DNA from: Steromphala cineraria
Lineage: Eukaryota > Mollusca > Gastropoda > Trochida > Trochidae
NCBI GenBank assembly: GCA_916613615.1
Contig: OU744721.1
Span: 74,219,060 to 74,283,059 of the forward strand
Length of the DNA: 64,000 nt
Direction: 5' to 3'
The position numbers were made by a program, and so were the translations under genes. Positions 21,301-31,900 of the stretch are shown in pieces. The notes beneath the pieces are model-generated. The model did no database searches. It saw nothing but the letters and a program-made list of their open reading frames with translations, and had not been told where the DNA came from. Within the stretch, counting starts at the first letter, position 1; every line of letters starts with the position of its first letter.

Positions 21301-23504
21301 ATGCAGGTGAAAAACACTATTATTATTGTAAGACGTCAAACCTTAACTTATACAGAAATAAAAACCCAAATTACATCTGCCATTTAGCGACCTCTGGAAT
21401 CTTTTAATCGCCAGAAAGCACTGAAAGAAAGGTTTTATTACAATAAATGACCTATGCTTTAACTACATTATAAAAAGGTAATGAATACAACATCTGTAAG
21501 CTAATTGCATTTTAGTTTAAGATTATTGGGTCAAAGATTACCTGCATAATTTCATACTTAAATACACCAATAAGAGGAACTGTATTGGTGGTTGTGGTCT
21601 GGCCAAACTGTTTGCAATATCTTTTCTCCTTGCAGGTAATTGACCTCCTAAATGACCTCTACACGCTGTTTGATGCTACCATTGAGTATTATGACGTGTA
21701 TAAAGTAGAGACAATAGGTGATGCCTACATGGTTGTTAGTGGTTTGCCAAACAGAAACGGGATACTCCATGCAGGAGAAATTGCTTCCATGTCTTTACAT
21801 CTTCTCGAGGCTATCAAGAAGTTCCAGATGAAGCACAGACCAGATGACACGCTAGAGCTGAGGATCGGCATTCACTCTGGGTCATGTGTTGCTGGAGTTG
21901 TTGGTCTTAAGATGCCGAGATTCTGCCTGTTTGGAGACACTGTCAACACTGCCTCACGGATGGAGTCAACAGGAGAACGTAGGTTGACCTCTAACCATCT
22001 TTATGTTTAAGAAAGAAAAATCTGGTGTAACTTGATATTCAACTCAGCGTCCATGACAGTATCAATCAAGCAATTTTCCTGGTGTCAGTCTCACGCTAAA
22101 GAGAAATTATATGATATACAGTATTTGAGACAGTTACCAACCCGAACAATGTATAATTGCATATCCCTAACATAATGAAAACAGAAAATAAAAGATGTAA
22201 ACACGATCCCATATAGATTTTCTTTGTAATGAATTTATTAAATCAGACCAATGCAGTCAGCAATCAATAACTTCCTGCCACGCACAGGATAATGTATACA
22301 TGGCGTGTGGTATCTTTATTCAATATTCTGCTATGTTTCATGTGTTTCAGCACTGAAGATTCATTGCTCCCGTCAGTCTGGTGAACTCCTACAGCGAATA
22401 GGAGGCTACACAATAGAGGATAGAGGCTTTATCACTATAAAGGTATCAGCATTGAATCTAAACCCACAAATAATGGAATTCCTCATAACAAAGATAATGC
22501 AATCCATGGGTAATCCTGGCATATTCATTTGTAAACAAGGTTTACACCATGTCTTGTTAAGCCATATAAAATTATGTTGCCTTTATTCTTGCGTACAACA
22601 GTAATGAAACATTACCACATTAAGAAAGTAACCCTTTTTGTTGACATCTTTACAGTAGAAAAACTTCCCCTCCAAATACTCTAGTCCAAAACTTTTAATT
22701 TTTTCTTCAGGATAAAATGTATCTTCAGACTTAAGTTATAGCCTGCTACTCTTACGCTGGTATTCCCATTACATAAGTCCCAATTACAAGGATTCTATTT
22801 TCTTTGGAAAGTATGAAATCCCATTTGCTCGTGGGTTTATCTAAATTCCATGTATCGTTCTATTATAGTTTAATGAAAACTTGCTTATTGTTAAGACCAT
22901 GTGAAAATAACAATTATGCGATCATTTGCTTGACTGGGAACTATGGAAATAATTTTTTTTTATAATGGAAACAATTGGTCAATCGAGGAAGACAATGTGT
23001 GACATCTTTTTCTCAATTCACCAGGGGAAAGGGGAGATCAGGACCTTCTGGTTAACGGGAGAGGATGAAGAGAAGCGACATTGCAGATTCAAACAGTCTA
23101 CTCCTCTAGAAACCACTCCCTTGTCATCTGCCGGATCCTACAGGAGGCTGGTCGGTGTTCACTACAAAGAACCAAACAGCCCCTACAGGGACCAGGGTTC
23201 CCCTGTTGCACAACCGGAGAAGCCCACAGTGCCCAATGGCACCACTGTTCCTACGCAGATTCCATCCTTTCTTCATCCTCACGGACTCTTCTCTGGGCCA
23301 AGCAGTGCAGAGCTGTTACGAAGGTCATCTTCAAGGAGACGGAGGTTAAAGTTCACAGTGGGTTCAGAGGATGATGAACTGAAGGAAAACCCAGCTGAAT
23401 ACCAGAAACCAACTGCAACTGTTGAAACAACTCCTTTGATCACGCGCAAATCAGACACTGGAGAGGAAAACTTCTCTTTCCCCCGTTGCTCAAGCAGAGT
23501 GTAG
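9135..23504 (+). CDS. Gyc76C: Receptor-type guanylate cyclase, Gyc76C-like (spliced, 5'-partial)
   Basis: Single-pass membrane receptor that makes cGMP from GTP when its extracellular domain is engaged. Twenty exons join in phase into 1,080 visible residues: ligand-binding domain (1-343, sequons at 69, 156, 274, 303), transmembrane helix (349-369), kinase-homology domain (about 405-685), coiled coil (695-733), cyclase domain (747-933) and a 147-residue tail. Cyclase residues are complete: metal Asp761 and Asp805, guanine-selecting Glu801 and Cys873, and Asn880/Arg884. The pseudokinase has HGK (536-538) in place of HRD, DFG (556-558), and Arg445 where VAVK lysine is expected. The motif FGLHE and the run FIASL match Gyc76C better than vertebrate NPR-A/B. 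The signal peptide and roughly the first 100-150 residues are missing, presumably on exons before base 1. The coordinates include introns. Family assignment is strong; Gyc76C orthology is probable. Confidence 0.95.
9318..10744 (+). other. Cyclase intron, first 570 bases duplicated downstream
   Basis: GT-AG intron. The stretch from about 9616 to 9890 (caactgcaatgagcaagatt onwards) recurs in decayed form at 57310-57560. The rest is AT-rich with no other feature seen. Confidence 0.7.
10745..10865 (+). CDS. Gyc76C: Guanylate cyclase exon b (ligand-binding domain)
   Basis: Residues 62-102, starting after gcag and ending CGGA|gtttgt in phase 1. Holds the sequon NIT at 69 and ADTRTDTR just before the junction, which continues into IYVMLGA in the next exon as in other receptor cyclases. 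The donor gtttgt is weak, but phase and homology across the junction fix it. Confidence 0.9.
11155..11301 (+). CDS. Gyc76C: Guanylate cyclase exon c (ligand-binding domain)
   Basis: Starts after tttcag and ends CAAG|gtattg in phase 1. Encodes [20 protein letters not shown] and [10 protein letters not shown], the central Rossmann-like core of the periplasmic-binding-protein fold in receptor cyclases. Confidence 0.92.
11591..11772 (+). CDS. Gyc76C: Guanylate cyclase exon d (ligand-binding domain)
   Basis: Starts after gtttcag and ends AGA|gtaagt in phase 0. Encodes [20 protein letters not shown], then a stretch with [11 protein letters not shown] and EAPPFKY. Holds the sequon NVT at residue 156. 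Confidence 0.92.
12221..12356 (+). CDS. Gyc76C: Guanylate cyclase exon e (ligand-binding domain)
   Basis: Encodes [20 protein letters not shown], the conserved AAYLYDAV helix of receptor cyclases. Acceptor is the AG at 12219-12220, chosen by phase; donor AAGA|gtaagt in phase 1. The acceptor has a short pyrimidine tract, so the 5' edge could be off by a few codons. Confidence 0.88.
13275..13429 (+). CDS. Gyc76C: Guanylate cyclase exon f (ligand-binding domain)
   Basis: Starts after ttacag and ends CCA|gtaagt in phase 0. Encodes [20 protein letters not shown] followed by LVARR and GMMPIGVF, the membrane-proximal strand pair of the ligand domain. Sequons NFS at 274 and NLS at 303. Confidence 0.93.
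13711..13816 (+). CDS. Gyc76C: Guanylate cyclase exon g (juxtamembrane ectodomain)
   Basis: Starts after ttgacag and encodes [20 protein letters not shown], then a Cys pair (CGYRHEKC) just outside the membrane. The donor is ambiguous: 13817 (AAGA|gtgggt) in phase with the good acceptor at 15684, or 13821 (GTGG|gtacaa) in phase with a poorer acceptor at 15694. I prefer the first pair because it gives TYTREI, like the HYTSTV before the Drosophila Gyc76C helix. Confidence 0.85.
13817..15684 (+). other. Cyclase intron before the transmembrane exon
   Basis: Longest intron of the gene, about 1.87 kb. I see no nested gene or clear repeat in it. Confidence 0.7.
15685..15763 (+). CDS. Gyc76C: Guanylate cyclase exon h (transmembrane helix)
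   Basis: Encodes [20 protein letters not shown], a single hydrophobic helix (residues 349-368) followed by Tyr-Arg as stop-transfer. Acceptor tgtatgcag, donor CCG|gtaaat in phase 2. If the alternative acceptor is used, the exon starts at 15695. Confidence 0.88.
15968..16076 (+). CDS. Gyc76C: Guanylate cyclase exon i (cytoplasmic juxtamembrane)
   Basis: Starts after tttcaag and ends AAG|gtacat in phase 0. Encodes [20 protein letters not shown], the conserved LLWKID segment linking the membrane helix to the kinase-homology domain. Confidence 0.92.
16218..16391 (+). CDS. Gyc76C: Guanylate cyclase exon j (kinase-homology N-lobe)
   Basis: Starts after ttttcag and ends ATC|gtgagt, 58 whole codons. 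Encodes [20 protein letters not shown]. The position of the ATP-contacting lysine (VAVK in vertebrate receptor cyclases) is Arg445 here, with Lys446 next to it. Confidence 0.93.
16823..16927 (+). CDS. Gyc76C: Guanylate cyclase exon k (kinase-homology domain)
   Basis: Starts after ttgtag and ends CAG|gtatga, 35 codons. Encodes [20 protein letters not shown] and SYCARGSLQ, the N-lobe to hinge region of the pseudokinase, very close to Gyc76C (LRHDNINSFIGA). Confidence 0.94.
17294..17365 (+). CDS. Gyc76C: Guanylate cyclase exon l (kinase-homology domain)
   Basis: 24 codons between ttgcag and AGG|gtaagt. Encodes [20 protein letters not shown], matching the DIxEN...L...FIASL signature of Gyc76C. 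Confidence 0.93.
17643..17805 (+). CDS. Gyc76C: Guanylate cyclase exon m (pseudokinase catalytic-loop region)
   Basis: Starts after gttgcag and ends AGAA|gtgagc in phase 1. Encodes [26 protein letters not shown] and DFGLHEF. HGK replaces the catalytic HRD, as expected for the catalytically dead kinase-homology domain; DFG is kept. Confidence 0.94.
17841..17977. mobile_element. Fold-back (MITE-like) element in a cyclase intron
   Basis: Imperfect inverted repeat with arms of about 65 bases: aggatatctaacgagcttcc on the left answers ggaacgagttatgtatcct on the right, closing on tttgtca/tgacaaa with a loop of about 6 bases. It begins 36 bases after exon m ends. Probably a non-autonomous DNA transposon; family unknown. 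Confidence 0.75.
19054..19203 (+). CDS. Gyc76C: Guanylate cyclase exon n (kinase-homology C-lobe)
   Basis: Starts after ctttcag and ends AAAG|gtacag in phase 1. Encodes [32 protein letters not shown]: the APE motif and GDVYSFAII helix of the C-lobe. Confidence 0.94.
19668..19848 (+). CDS. Gyc76C: Guanylate cyclase exon o (kinase-homology C-terminus)
   Basis: Starts after ttgacag and ends GAAT|gtaagt in phase 2. Encodes [32 protein letters not shown]: the conserved CW...RP end of the kinase fold. Confidence 0.94.
20120..20144. repeat. (TA)n microsatellite
   Basis: About 12 TA units directly left of the 81-bp hairpin. Confidence 0.9.
20141..20312. mobile_element. Perfect 81-bp inverted repeat (hairpin) between TA microsatellites
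   Basis: Left arm 20141-20221 and right arm 20232-20312 are exact reverse complements around a 10-base loop, gtcttgtcaa. The pair sits between (TA)n runs at about 20120-20144 and 20356-20379, inside the intron between exons o and p. Likely a recent fold-back element inserted in TA-rich sequence; an assembly fold-back artefact is the main alternative. Confidence 0.85.
20356..20379. repeat. (AT)n microsatellite
   Basis: About 12 AT units, 44 bases right of the hairpin. Confidence 0.9.
20715..20855 (+). CDS. Gyc76C: Guanylate cyclase exon p (signalling-helix coiled coil)
   Basis: Starts after tttgcag and ends CCCAG|gtacga in phase 2. Encodes [20 protein letters not shown], then EERTDQL and [12 protein letters not shown], the dimerising helix that couples the pseudokinase to the cyclase domain (about 695-733). 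Confidence 0.94.
21183..21306 (+). CDS. Gyc76C: Guanylate cyclase exon q (cyclase domain, first metal site)
   Basis: Starts after atacag and ends CAG|gtgaaa in phase 0. Encodes [20 protein letters not shown]; Asp761 is the first Mg-binding aspartate. The usual FSDIVGFT reads FSDICGFT here, a Val-to-Cys change next to the metal site. Confidence 0.95.
21636..21978 (+). CDS. Gyc76C: Guanylate cyclase exon r (cyclase catalytic core)
   Basis: Largest internal exon, from cttgcag to GAAC|gtaggt (phase 1). Encodes [20 protein letters not shown] (Glu801 guanine contact, Asp805 second metal Asp), [22 protein letters not shown] and [16 protein letters not shown] (Cys873 guanine contact, Asn880 and Arg884 transition-state residues). 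All residues needed for GTP cyclisation are present. Confidence 0.97.
22351..22442 (+). CDS. Gyc76C: Guanylate cyclase exon s (cyclase C-terminus)
   Basis: 31 codons from gtttcag to AAG|gtatca. Encodes [13 protein letters not shown] and [13 protein letters not shown], the last strands of the cyclase fold (EDRG and IKGKG across the junction). Confidence 0.94.
23025..23504 (+). CDS. Gyc76C: Guanylate cyclase last exon (end of cyclase domain and C-terminal tail)
   Basis: Starts after tcaccag with [13 protein letters not shown], then a 147-residue tail not conserved in vertebrate receptors but typical in kind for Gyc76C. The tail is rich in Ser, Thr and Pro, has a basic cluster ([12 protein letters not shown]) and ends SSRV before the TAG at 23502-23504. 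Ser at -2 and Val at 0 fit a class I PDZ ligand. Confidence 0.93.
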   Translation, partial: GKGEIRTFWLTGEDEEKRHCRFKQSTPLETTPLSSAGSYRRLVGVHYKEPNSPYRDQGSPVAQPEKPTVPNGTTVPTQIPSFLHPHGLFSGPSSAELLRRSSSRRRRLKFTVGSEDDELKENPAEYQKPTATVETTPLITRKSDTGEENFSFPRCSSRV

Positions 23505-24235
23505 AATCACCCATCATCTCTATTAGGACTTCATCTTGCATCATTGAAAGTAACATGGATTGACTATTTTGTACAATATACAGACAGGCGTAGTGTAAAT
23601 ATACAGACAATGAGCTGTACATAACTCTTCCCGGTGTGAAGATTACACAACTTTCTTACAACCCTTCACTTTGGGCAACTGTGTGTACATAGAATAGTTA
23701 CTGTTTCTAAAGAGTGTGATATGGACAAACTGTATATATATATATATATATTGAAAAGTATTGACAGACAACTGTATACAGATTGAAGCCTTACATTCCG
23801 CGGGTTCAGAAGATTCAGTTGAAATGTCCCTTATTTGGGGCCTGGCTGGATTGAACTGCTACAAAACTCGTATCTATACTATCTGTGATAGACATGATAT
23901 TTTTAATTCCTCAATTGGACAAACTTATGTCATGATACTTTCTATCTTTATTGAAAATAGTGCTTACATTTCGTATCTTGACTTTATTACCTAAACCACT
24001 TACGTTTTTGGCAATTTTTTTGGTTATAATTTACTATCAAGGACATACATCGTACATATTGTATTATCCTTTCAGTAACCTGAAAATCGCGACAAAATTC
24101 AGACTTTCATCAACAATCTTGTTGAAAACATTAAGCCATCTTTGATTTGTTTTATTGATGTTACATTGAACAAATTTTGTAATGAATGTCATGATGTGTT
24201 ACAAATAAAAAATACCACATATTATTTGTGTCTTC
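23505..24235 (+). other. 3'UTR of the guanylate cyclase
   Basis: AT-rich, no coding signal, with a (TA)n run at about 23733-23751. It probably ends shortly after the AATAAA at 24204; the exact cleavage site is inferred. Confidence 0.6.
24204..24209 (+). terminator. Probable poly(A) signal
   Basis: AATAAA followed within 20-40 bases by a T/GT-rich stretch (ttatttgtgtcttcattc), 700 bases after the cyclase stop codon. Best candidate for the gene's 3' end. Confidence 0.55.
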
Positions 24236-25299
24236 ATTCTTTGACATGTCCGATCCTGTCAAGTGCATATGATGTTAATTAATGACACTATCTATTTTAT
24301 ATTGACTTTCGAATTAATGGGTTTGATTTTGATAAGACTTCTATCTCTGTACACCTCTGGTTTAGACGATTTTGAAAGTATGAAATATTGTTCATATTAG
24401 ACCAACACAATTAATGAGAAAGTGACTTTTTTAAGCTACTTTGTAGTGAGATAATTATCATCTTTGCAATACAGTTTTATGGATTTGCATTGTTAGAACA
24501 TTGTGCCAATCAATATTTGATGGAAAGGCACTGGGAATAAATGTAATTCAACTCGAGCTCCGCAGCTTACCAACGATTTATAGATGTTCACTCTGTCTTC
24601 TTGTGCATGGCAGTGCTAATCAGTCTGTTTTAGACTCGTCTGGACCGAAGCCAGAACGCCAACACATACAGTAGGAATCAATGATGCATGTACTAAAATT
24701 GCTTTTTAGTAACAAATTAATGTGCACTAGAACATCAAAATCGGAGAAAGAAACCAGTTTATGTCTCGAGATCATTACTGATGTAAGTGAAAATATCATA
24801 CATCTTTGTCTTTTCTACAAGTTAAACAGTTCCCATTTTTATTTTTGTTCATGTATATTGTTCAGTATGTGTTTGTTTGGTTTGCGATTGCTTTGTATTC
24901 TGCAACTTACCTACTACTTACGGGTTGAATATCTACCTTGGAGACATCAATTAATTTCTTCTTTGAGAGGCATTCAATTAGTTTGCAAACAATTGCAAAT
25001 CAATACAAGGTGGATGTAAGAAACGTCATTCGCCTCTTGAATCAATAGCAGATGCTACACTTCAGATCCTTAATTTTCACAGATCCTTTAATAATCACAT
25101 GTTTGTCAAGTATTATAATGGATTTAAACAAGATGATTGTGGACAATCTAATCTTCTACTGTTTTTATATAATCTCATTTAGAGGTGTTTGCATTGGTAG
25201 GTACATTGTTAATATGAATTAAGTTTTTGTTAAATACTTTGATTTTTTCAAAACCTAATTAAACAGCAAAAGAAATTTTTGAGAAAATCTAGAGAAAAA
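24236..25299. other. Intergenic, nothing recognised
   Basis: AT-rich sequence between the cyclase 3' end and the first downstream array remnant. Short open frames here show no domain and no homologue in the array. Confidence 0.5.
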
Positions 25300-25984
25300 T
25301 ATCAATATCAATTTCATTTTCATTAATGTACAATGGACGCCATTTCCTGTAATTCTATCAACATCCATTTCCATTGGTCAGGTTTCACAAACAACAAAAG
25401 TATATTGTTACTAGTGAATCATTGCTGGACAAAGAGAAATCGATTTTTTAGCAATCAATATAGAAAATAGAAAATGATTAATCTTATAACATTGTCAAAC
25501 TACGGAAAATGAATTAAGTATAAGCTATTTTATTTGTTAACTTTGTTGTGCTACGTTAAAATACGTGCCATAAAGTATGTTTTAACACATTCAGTTACAT
25601 TAGAGTAGAAAAAAAACATTGGACAATAATCGCTCATACTTGAATCCGAGAGTCGCATCATTTACCCTAACATTGTCGTTACATTATGTCCTTAGTAAGT
25701 TCTTGTGTCATTTCATGGCTTCTTATATCTTTCTGCAACGCTAAGATAGAGGGGGAGTAAGTTCTGCAGAACTAGATGAATATGTACAGACAATATTTAC
25801 ACAATGGACACAAATTCTTCAAGTGATTTATTTTTTATAACACATTTGCGAGAGCTTTGAATTCAGTTATTCGTCACCTTTGCTATTTTGATATAAACTT
25901 TGACGAAATTTTGAACATTTATTTGATGAAAACCAATTCAAATTGTTAAGAATTAAGCTCGATTAAAACACATTAGCACATTTT
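25300..25984 (+). repeat. Diverged remnant of an array unit
   Basis: 25300-25450 (including aagtatattgttactagtga) is a diverged version of 28240-28400, after which the sequence jumps to the block at 25985 that corresponds to 32835. This implies a unit with a large internal deletion. Confidence 0.5.
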
Positions 25985-28900
25985 TTTGCATTTGGTGAAT
26001 CCCTCGAGACTTAGTTCACCGTGTCGACTAGAAAAGTGTCCATTTGACTTCGACAAATCCCTTAGAACTTAAAGAGTCACAAATGAGTTCATCAATTTAA
26101 ATTTAAGAACGTGTGTACCATCTATATACATGTACAATGGTTCTTTTTAATGTTCACAATGATAGAGATTTGCCGTAAGCCAGAGACATTATATGCTTAA
26201 ATTTGCAGGTGTTGAATGACCATGAATCCAGGAATTGTGAGAAAATAATCTGCAGATTGCGATCATTCCTAGAATGCATGTCACATACATTCATATATGG
26301 TTAAGGCACTGATGATGATCATTCTTATTCCTTTAAAAATCTATATTCCTGGAGACAATAAATATGGTGTACAAACCAGTTTACTGGTACCGTTGAGATT
26401 ATAGAATTTCACTGTGGAATGTCTGAGGGAGAAAATAGTTATATTATTCATTATCAACAGGATATAAAACCAAGTGAACAATCAGGTTAAACTCGCCCAG
26501 ACCACTGTGGCAGTGACACATATATTATGACATCATAACAGTTGGCCTCCATGACGTCATGCCATGGTACAGTATTCGAAAACAATCTCAGCCACATGAA
26601 ACAAGACAGTAACCTAAGAGAAATTTGTCAGTTAAAACAGTTTATTTACATAAAACTACAGCAATCGGTTATTATTTATAGCATCTACGGGAACGAAGCT
26701 TAGAAAATATCAACACATCTGCCCAATTAAAAAAGCACCCGGATAATGGGAGATATAGTTCAATTAAATGTTGAATAGCACCGAATCAAGGGGACATTAT
26801 GTATGACTTCGCGGTGATTTTCCTAAACAAATCTGCGGATGTTCATTTGCAATACAACATAGGGACATTGTTCTTGTCAACCAATTAGAATCGAGTATTA
26901 ACCAGACTAAAGTTACAATTTGTCTTGATCGTCTCTCAAATATCAATACGCAAGAACGTCCTTCTTCAAGTATTTTTTTGATACTCTTTCTGCAATGTGC
27001 TTTCATTTGTTTTTTGAAGGATGATTAATTTTTTTCACGATTTTAAAAATTATTTCATATTTACCAATGGACCATTATGGTTTAATCTATTATCAATTAG
27101 TGGCGTTTCATAAACGGAAGTTCCTTGAGCTGCTATAAAACACAATGACTTCACATTGCCTTTACTAAATGAAGTGTTAAAAGCTTATCACTACATACAT
27201 ACAAAACGTAGGAGTGACCATGGATACATCTGTTCATTCCCTGATATCTTTGACATTGAAATACGTTTTCGTTGCTTTAAGTTGATCGCAGATCAATATC
27301 ATATGATGAGTCTTTAAAATTCTCCAACCCTTTCGCAAACCCCTGCACAAGAACCATCAATTACTCCTTGTTATCAGTTGTTGACAAAAAACAGTGTATC
27401 TATTCATCTGACAAAATTCAGTTAATCAGGTCCTTTGTTTTGTTTTGTTAATATTATTTCCATTTTTCCAGTGACAGAAATGATAACTTTTTTTCAGTTT
27501 CGAAGTAGAAGTGGGTAACATTTTTTTTCTATATCAATAACAACATAATTAAACAAAATGAGTTATAAGCAAATATGAAAAATCCAAGGAAGGACATTCG
27601 TATTGTATATGTAGAAACAGTGTCAATTAATGTCCAACTCACATTTAGCTGGGTGTAATAATTACGTTAAGGGGTGTTCTTATTAAAACTCTTATTTCTG
27701 CAAACTTGTCTCTGCGTAACGTAGCAAATGATGACGATATGTAAATATGTATATAGTAGAATATGTCAATGTTTTATTACTTATTTATTTCTCAAATGGG
27801 TACAGCATGTTCATAGAGAAATTGTAGTAATTGGCAACTTGACCTATTCAAGAAAATAAGCTGTGGCAGGACGACCAAAATGAGATAAAGGTATAATATT
27901 TTTCATTCTGAGTATTCATTCAGATCTGCGAGGGTACATTTAGGTGACCTCTTTGCAAGTTTTCTGGATAAATATATTCCTTTGTTTAGATAAATAGGAA
28001 ATGAAGAAAATCCTTCCTTCTTTCCTTGAATCCCAGAATTATTTTTATATTTTGATGTGGGTGCCAGTTTCTTTTCAATGCATTGTAGTTGACTCTGCCA
28101 CAGTTCTTTGACAGATTTGCATTTGTATAGTAGATGATAAATTCTATTTCAACCCTACAAATTGTACACAGTAATGAGTATTTTTATATCAATAAAGGTC
28201 TTTTTTTTGTTATCAAGATTCTATGGGTAAATGTAAAACAATGTCAATGTAATTATCATTAGTGTTCACGGGAAAACCATTTAATGTAATCATTTAAACA
28301 CCCGCAGCTTCTATTGGACAGAGGTCACAAATAACAGGAAAGTATATTGTTACCAATGAGTTATTTCCAGACGTAGAGACTAATCAATATTGATTGATGC
28401 AGCTAATACAAGTTCTCTGAAAGAATACCCATAGAGAAAAAAAATTGATTTTCTTTTGGCACAAGGTGCAACACGTACACGTGCATCTATGTACAATGAA
28501 CTACACATTAGAATATTGAACTGTTATAAGTAAAATATCATCGAAGGAATGATATTGTAAAAACTACATGTATAAGATACTACTTTTTCGTGATACAGTA
28601 AATAATAATAAGTTCATTTGATTATAGTACTTTTATCTTTTTTTTCCATCACATTTTTCCTTGACAGCCCAAACAAGAGCAACTTTGAAATTGTACATAA
28701 GCTGGTTGTATGCATCTCAATAAAAAGCCAGTAACGCTTCAGTGCTTCAAGTTGCAATTGACCCTGTAATGATCTACGCGGAGGCCTATGACAAACAAAA
28801 CCAACTTATTTATATTTTTTTCTATTCGTCCTGTCAACTTTAATAATACACTGTACACACCATAACAGTTCTTTGTTTACATCAACTCATCGCAGTATCA

Positions 28901-31900
28901 TCTTCAATCTCTTTCCTTCTACAATGTATAAGATATGTTGAATGAAAAGAAAAGACTGCTCCATTAATACCTTTACATTTTAAAAAATACAACAGCTAAG
29001 TATTCTTTTTTGTGAGATAATTCTTTCACCATCTCGAATTGATTAATTTTAAGCACTCCTTAACAGCATGTATTTGTATTATGGTCAAGAAAGTTATTTA
29101 GTAATGATCCGAAAAAGATGAAATTGAATAATTAAATCATGTTAGCAGCGATGATCCATTTGTTTTGTTTTCAGATTGATAATGTAATCTTAATCTATAA
29201 CAATAATTCAAAAATGAATTCGAAATTGCCATAATCATGAGGTTATTAAATATATTAGTTCACCTCTTATTCAACGAAAAGAAGTTCCTTGTGTTATGTA
29301 CACTACCTATAATAGTTTTCAATAGTTTGTATTTTTATTGTTAGGCTGAACAAAATAGTTGATGAAATTTTACTTGTTTGTTTATTCCCGTTAGCATTTA
29401 AATCACTCATCATTAAATGAATCCTGGGGTTTTCGAAATACAACACTTCCTGTGTTTGCAAAGAGCTCATAAATCACATTGTCTTGATTATCTTAGCTTT
29501 AAAAATATTTATCTCCACAAGCATAATGCCACTACACAAACATATTTTTTAAGTTTATGTTGTATAGCTCTCTTGTCACAATGTGGTATTTGAAATGAAA
29601 ATAATATTCACATACAGTGTTTTCATGTCAATCATTTACAGTTCTTTTCAAAATAAAGCGTGATTGTCTGTATATTTACATAAGTTTAACGCAAACCTTG
29701 TTTTAATCAATGGAACATACAATCCAGTATTCATATGCATTAAAAAATACAACGTTAGCACTGTCATTGTCATCAATCAGATCGCAAAGATATGTATTCA
29801 CTCATATGATTTTTGTGCTAAATGTCTGCTTTACAACTTGCATTATAAAATGAGTTCTGGTTCTCCATGTGTTTATCATTCAGACAGCTAATCCCGGTGG
29901 AAATGAAATCTATGGACGCTTTCATTGGATACAATGTTGATGGACCACTTGGTATATAGTGTATGTCTTATTAGGATGGAATGAGGAATTGAAGACAAAT
30001 GAACCAGGGCAATGACACTCATCCGAGAATGAGGTCATCTTCAAATTGTCTCCTCAACATTCACGTAGATAATAATGCAACATCTGTGATATGACTGACT
30101 CAGCACTAATTGCTTTTCTGCTTTTGTGCTGATGTTACAAAGTTAGAAAAAATTCTTTCGACAGGTCAGACATTTTTTTGTGACAATTATTAATTGAAAC
30201 CAAGAAATGCTTTTGCAATTGGATAATTTAAGTATCAAGTCATATTTGGATGAATTTTGATAAAATTTGTAACAAAATCATTATCATCCAAAATCGCTTT
30301 AATTGTTGATATTTTACATAAATACGAATGCTGTGAATAGACTTATAATGGAAAGGGATTTTATCCTAGGGTCAAATTGTTAATCAGGAGGTTTTGCTCT
30401 GTGATGTAAATGATTAAAGTAAAGCAGTAATTTGACAATAACTGATGATTTTTGAAATCTAGAATGCATAAGATAGTTGATCACACTGCATAAATTTGTA
30501 TTTATAAGCATAAGATTCTCACAACAAAGGAAAGCATCGTTGTTCTCAGTGATGAGGGAGCCGTCAGGATGAACTGGTCTCTAAATCATTCGGCAGAGTG
30601 TTCAACCATGATGAATCATTAGCTCTTGTATTGTAGTGAAACATACTGGCATTTGCATGTGCATCAAGCTCCTAGGCAATAGTGAAATGGTATTTAGAGC
30701 AGGTATAAGCGGTATTGCCAGCGGTATAAGAGCCTATGCCTAGGATATAGAAATGACTTTGACACTACTGCCGGATGAAGAATTATCTGCAAAAGATAAA
30801 GCAGATATGCTTATAGTTACGGTTATGGTAACAATTGGTTACATTTTTAAATACAACCAGTGACAGTCCACAAGACTGCGTACTTTGACCCCTTCTTTTG
30901 TCCATCCATATCAACAATGTTGTAGATGAAATTGACATTATTATTCAGCTACTTGCTGATGACACATCATGCAGTCTATGTAGTTTCCGTTTAAACAAAT
31001 CGGTTTTGATTTCGGAATATAAAAATAACTACAAAATATAAGAAGCAAAATAGAGTAAATCATGACATTTGTGCATTTACAAACTTCAGTTTCTTAAAAC
31101 GAGAGATTGTAATCAGAGACAAATATTTCCTTATTTGACAGTAAACTGTGTTGTTCTGTTGTAAAATAATGACGTGAAAAAGTGAAATTGAATAATCAAA
31201 GCATGTAAGCAATGATAATTCATTCGTTGGAATTCATGACTGGTTTAATGTGATTTAAACTTTTGACAAAACAAAAATGACAACTCCATTTTACTAAACA
31301 ATGACAGAGCGTCTGCAAGACAATCACAATGTAACTCAAACAGGAATCTAAAGCTGAGGGACTCTTACATCCTATGATATGTTAATGTCACTGATAACAT
31401 AATCCTTAAAGGAAGGTTGGAAGAGGAAAGTGTGTACATTGTATGTCATGATGTAATGCAAAACATGCTTACGATTTATCATTTAATGACTTCATGTTCA
31501 AGTAATTGTAATTGAAAAAATATGTAATTGTCTACATCTATGCACATGTCCGAATATTTCTTTGAGAAAGGGTTTCTGTTAACTTTTCAAAAACACTTGT
31601 TGACAACCTAATACTATCAATTGATATTTTACATGACAGAAAAAGAGATTAATAATCTGCAGCTTTGATGAAACAAGGTTTTAAAAAACGAAAAACCTGC
31701 TGACCACAGAAACAAGATACAAGTTCCTCGCTGATGTTAGAACTGGTGCTCCCTAGTACTGTCAATGACTTAGCTGGAAAGCACAAAGCTGGTATTTTTC
31801 AGAAAACTTTAATGATTCAAATGTAGATTCCAAATGCCTGCTTGATACCCAGCTAAGGGTTGTGATGACAGAAGGTTGCGCTTTGTTTATACAGCTTAAT

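Noticed and set aside
29664..29891. Open frame shared with 37277-37519, 57 identical N-terminal residues
   Set aside because: The two copies lie in the nearly identical array units, so identity is expected. The frame is broken in the older copy at 48780-48920, diverges after residue 57, and has no domain.
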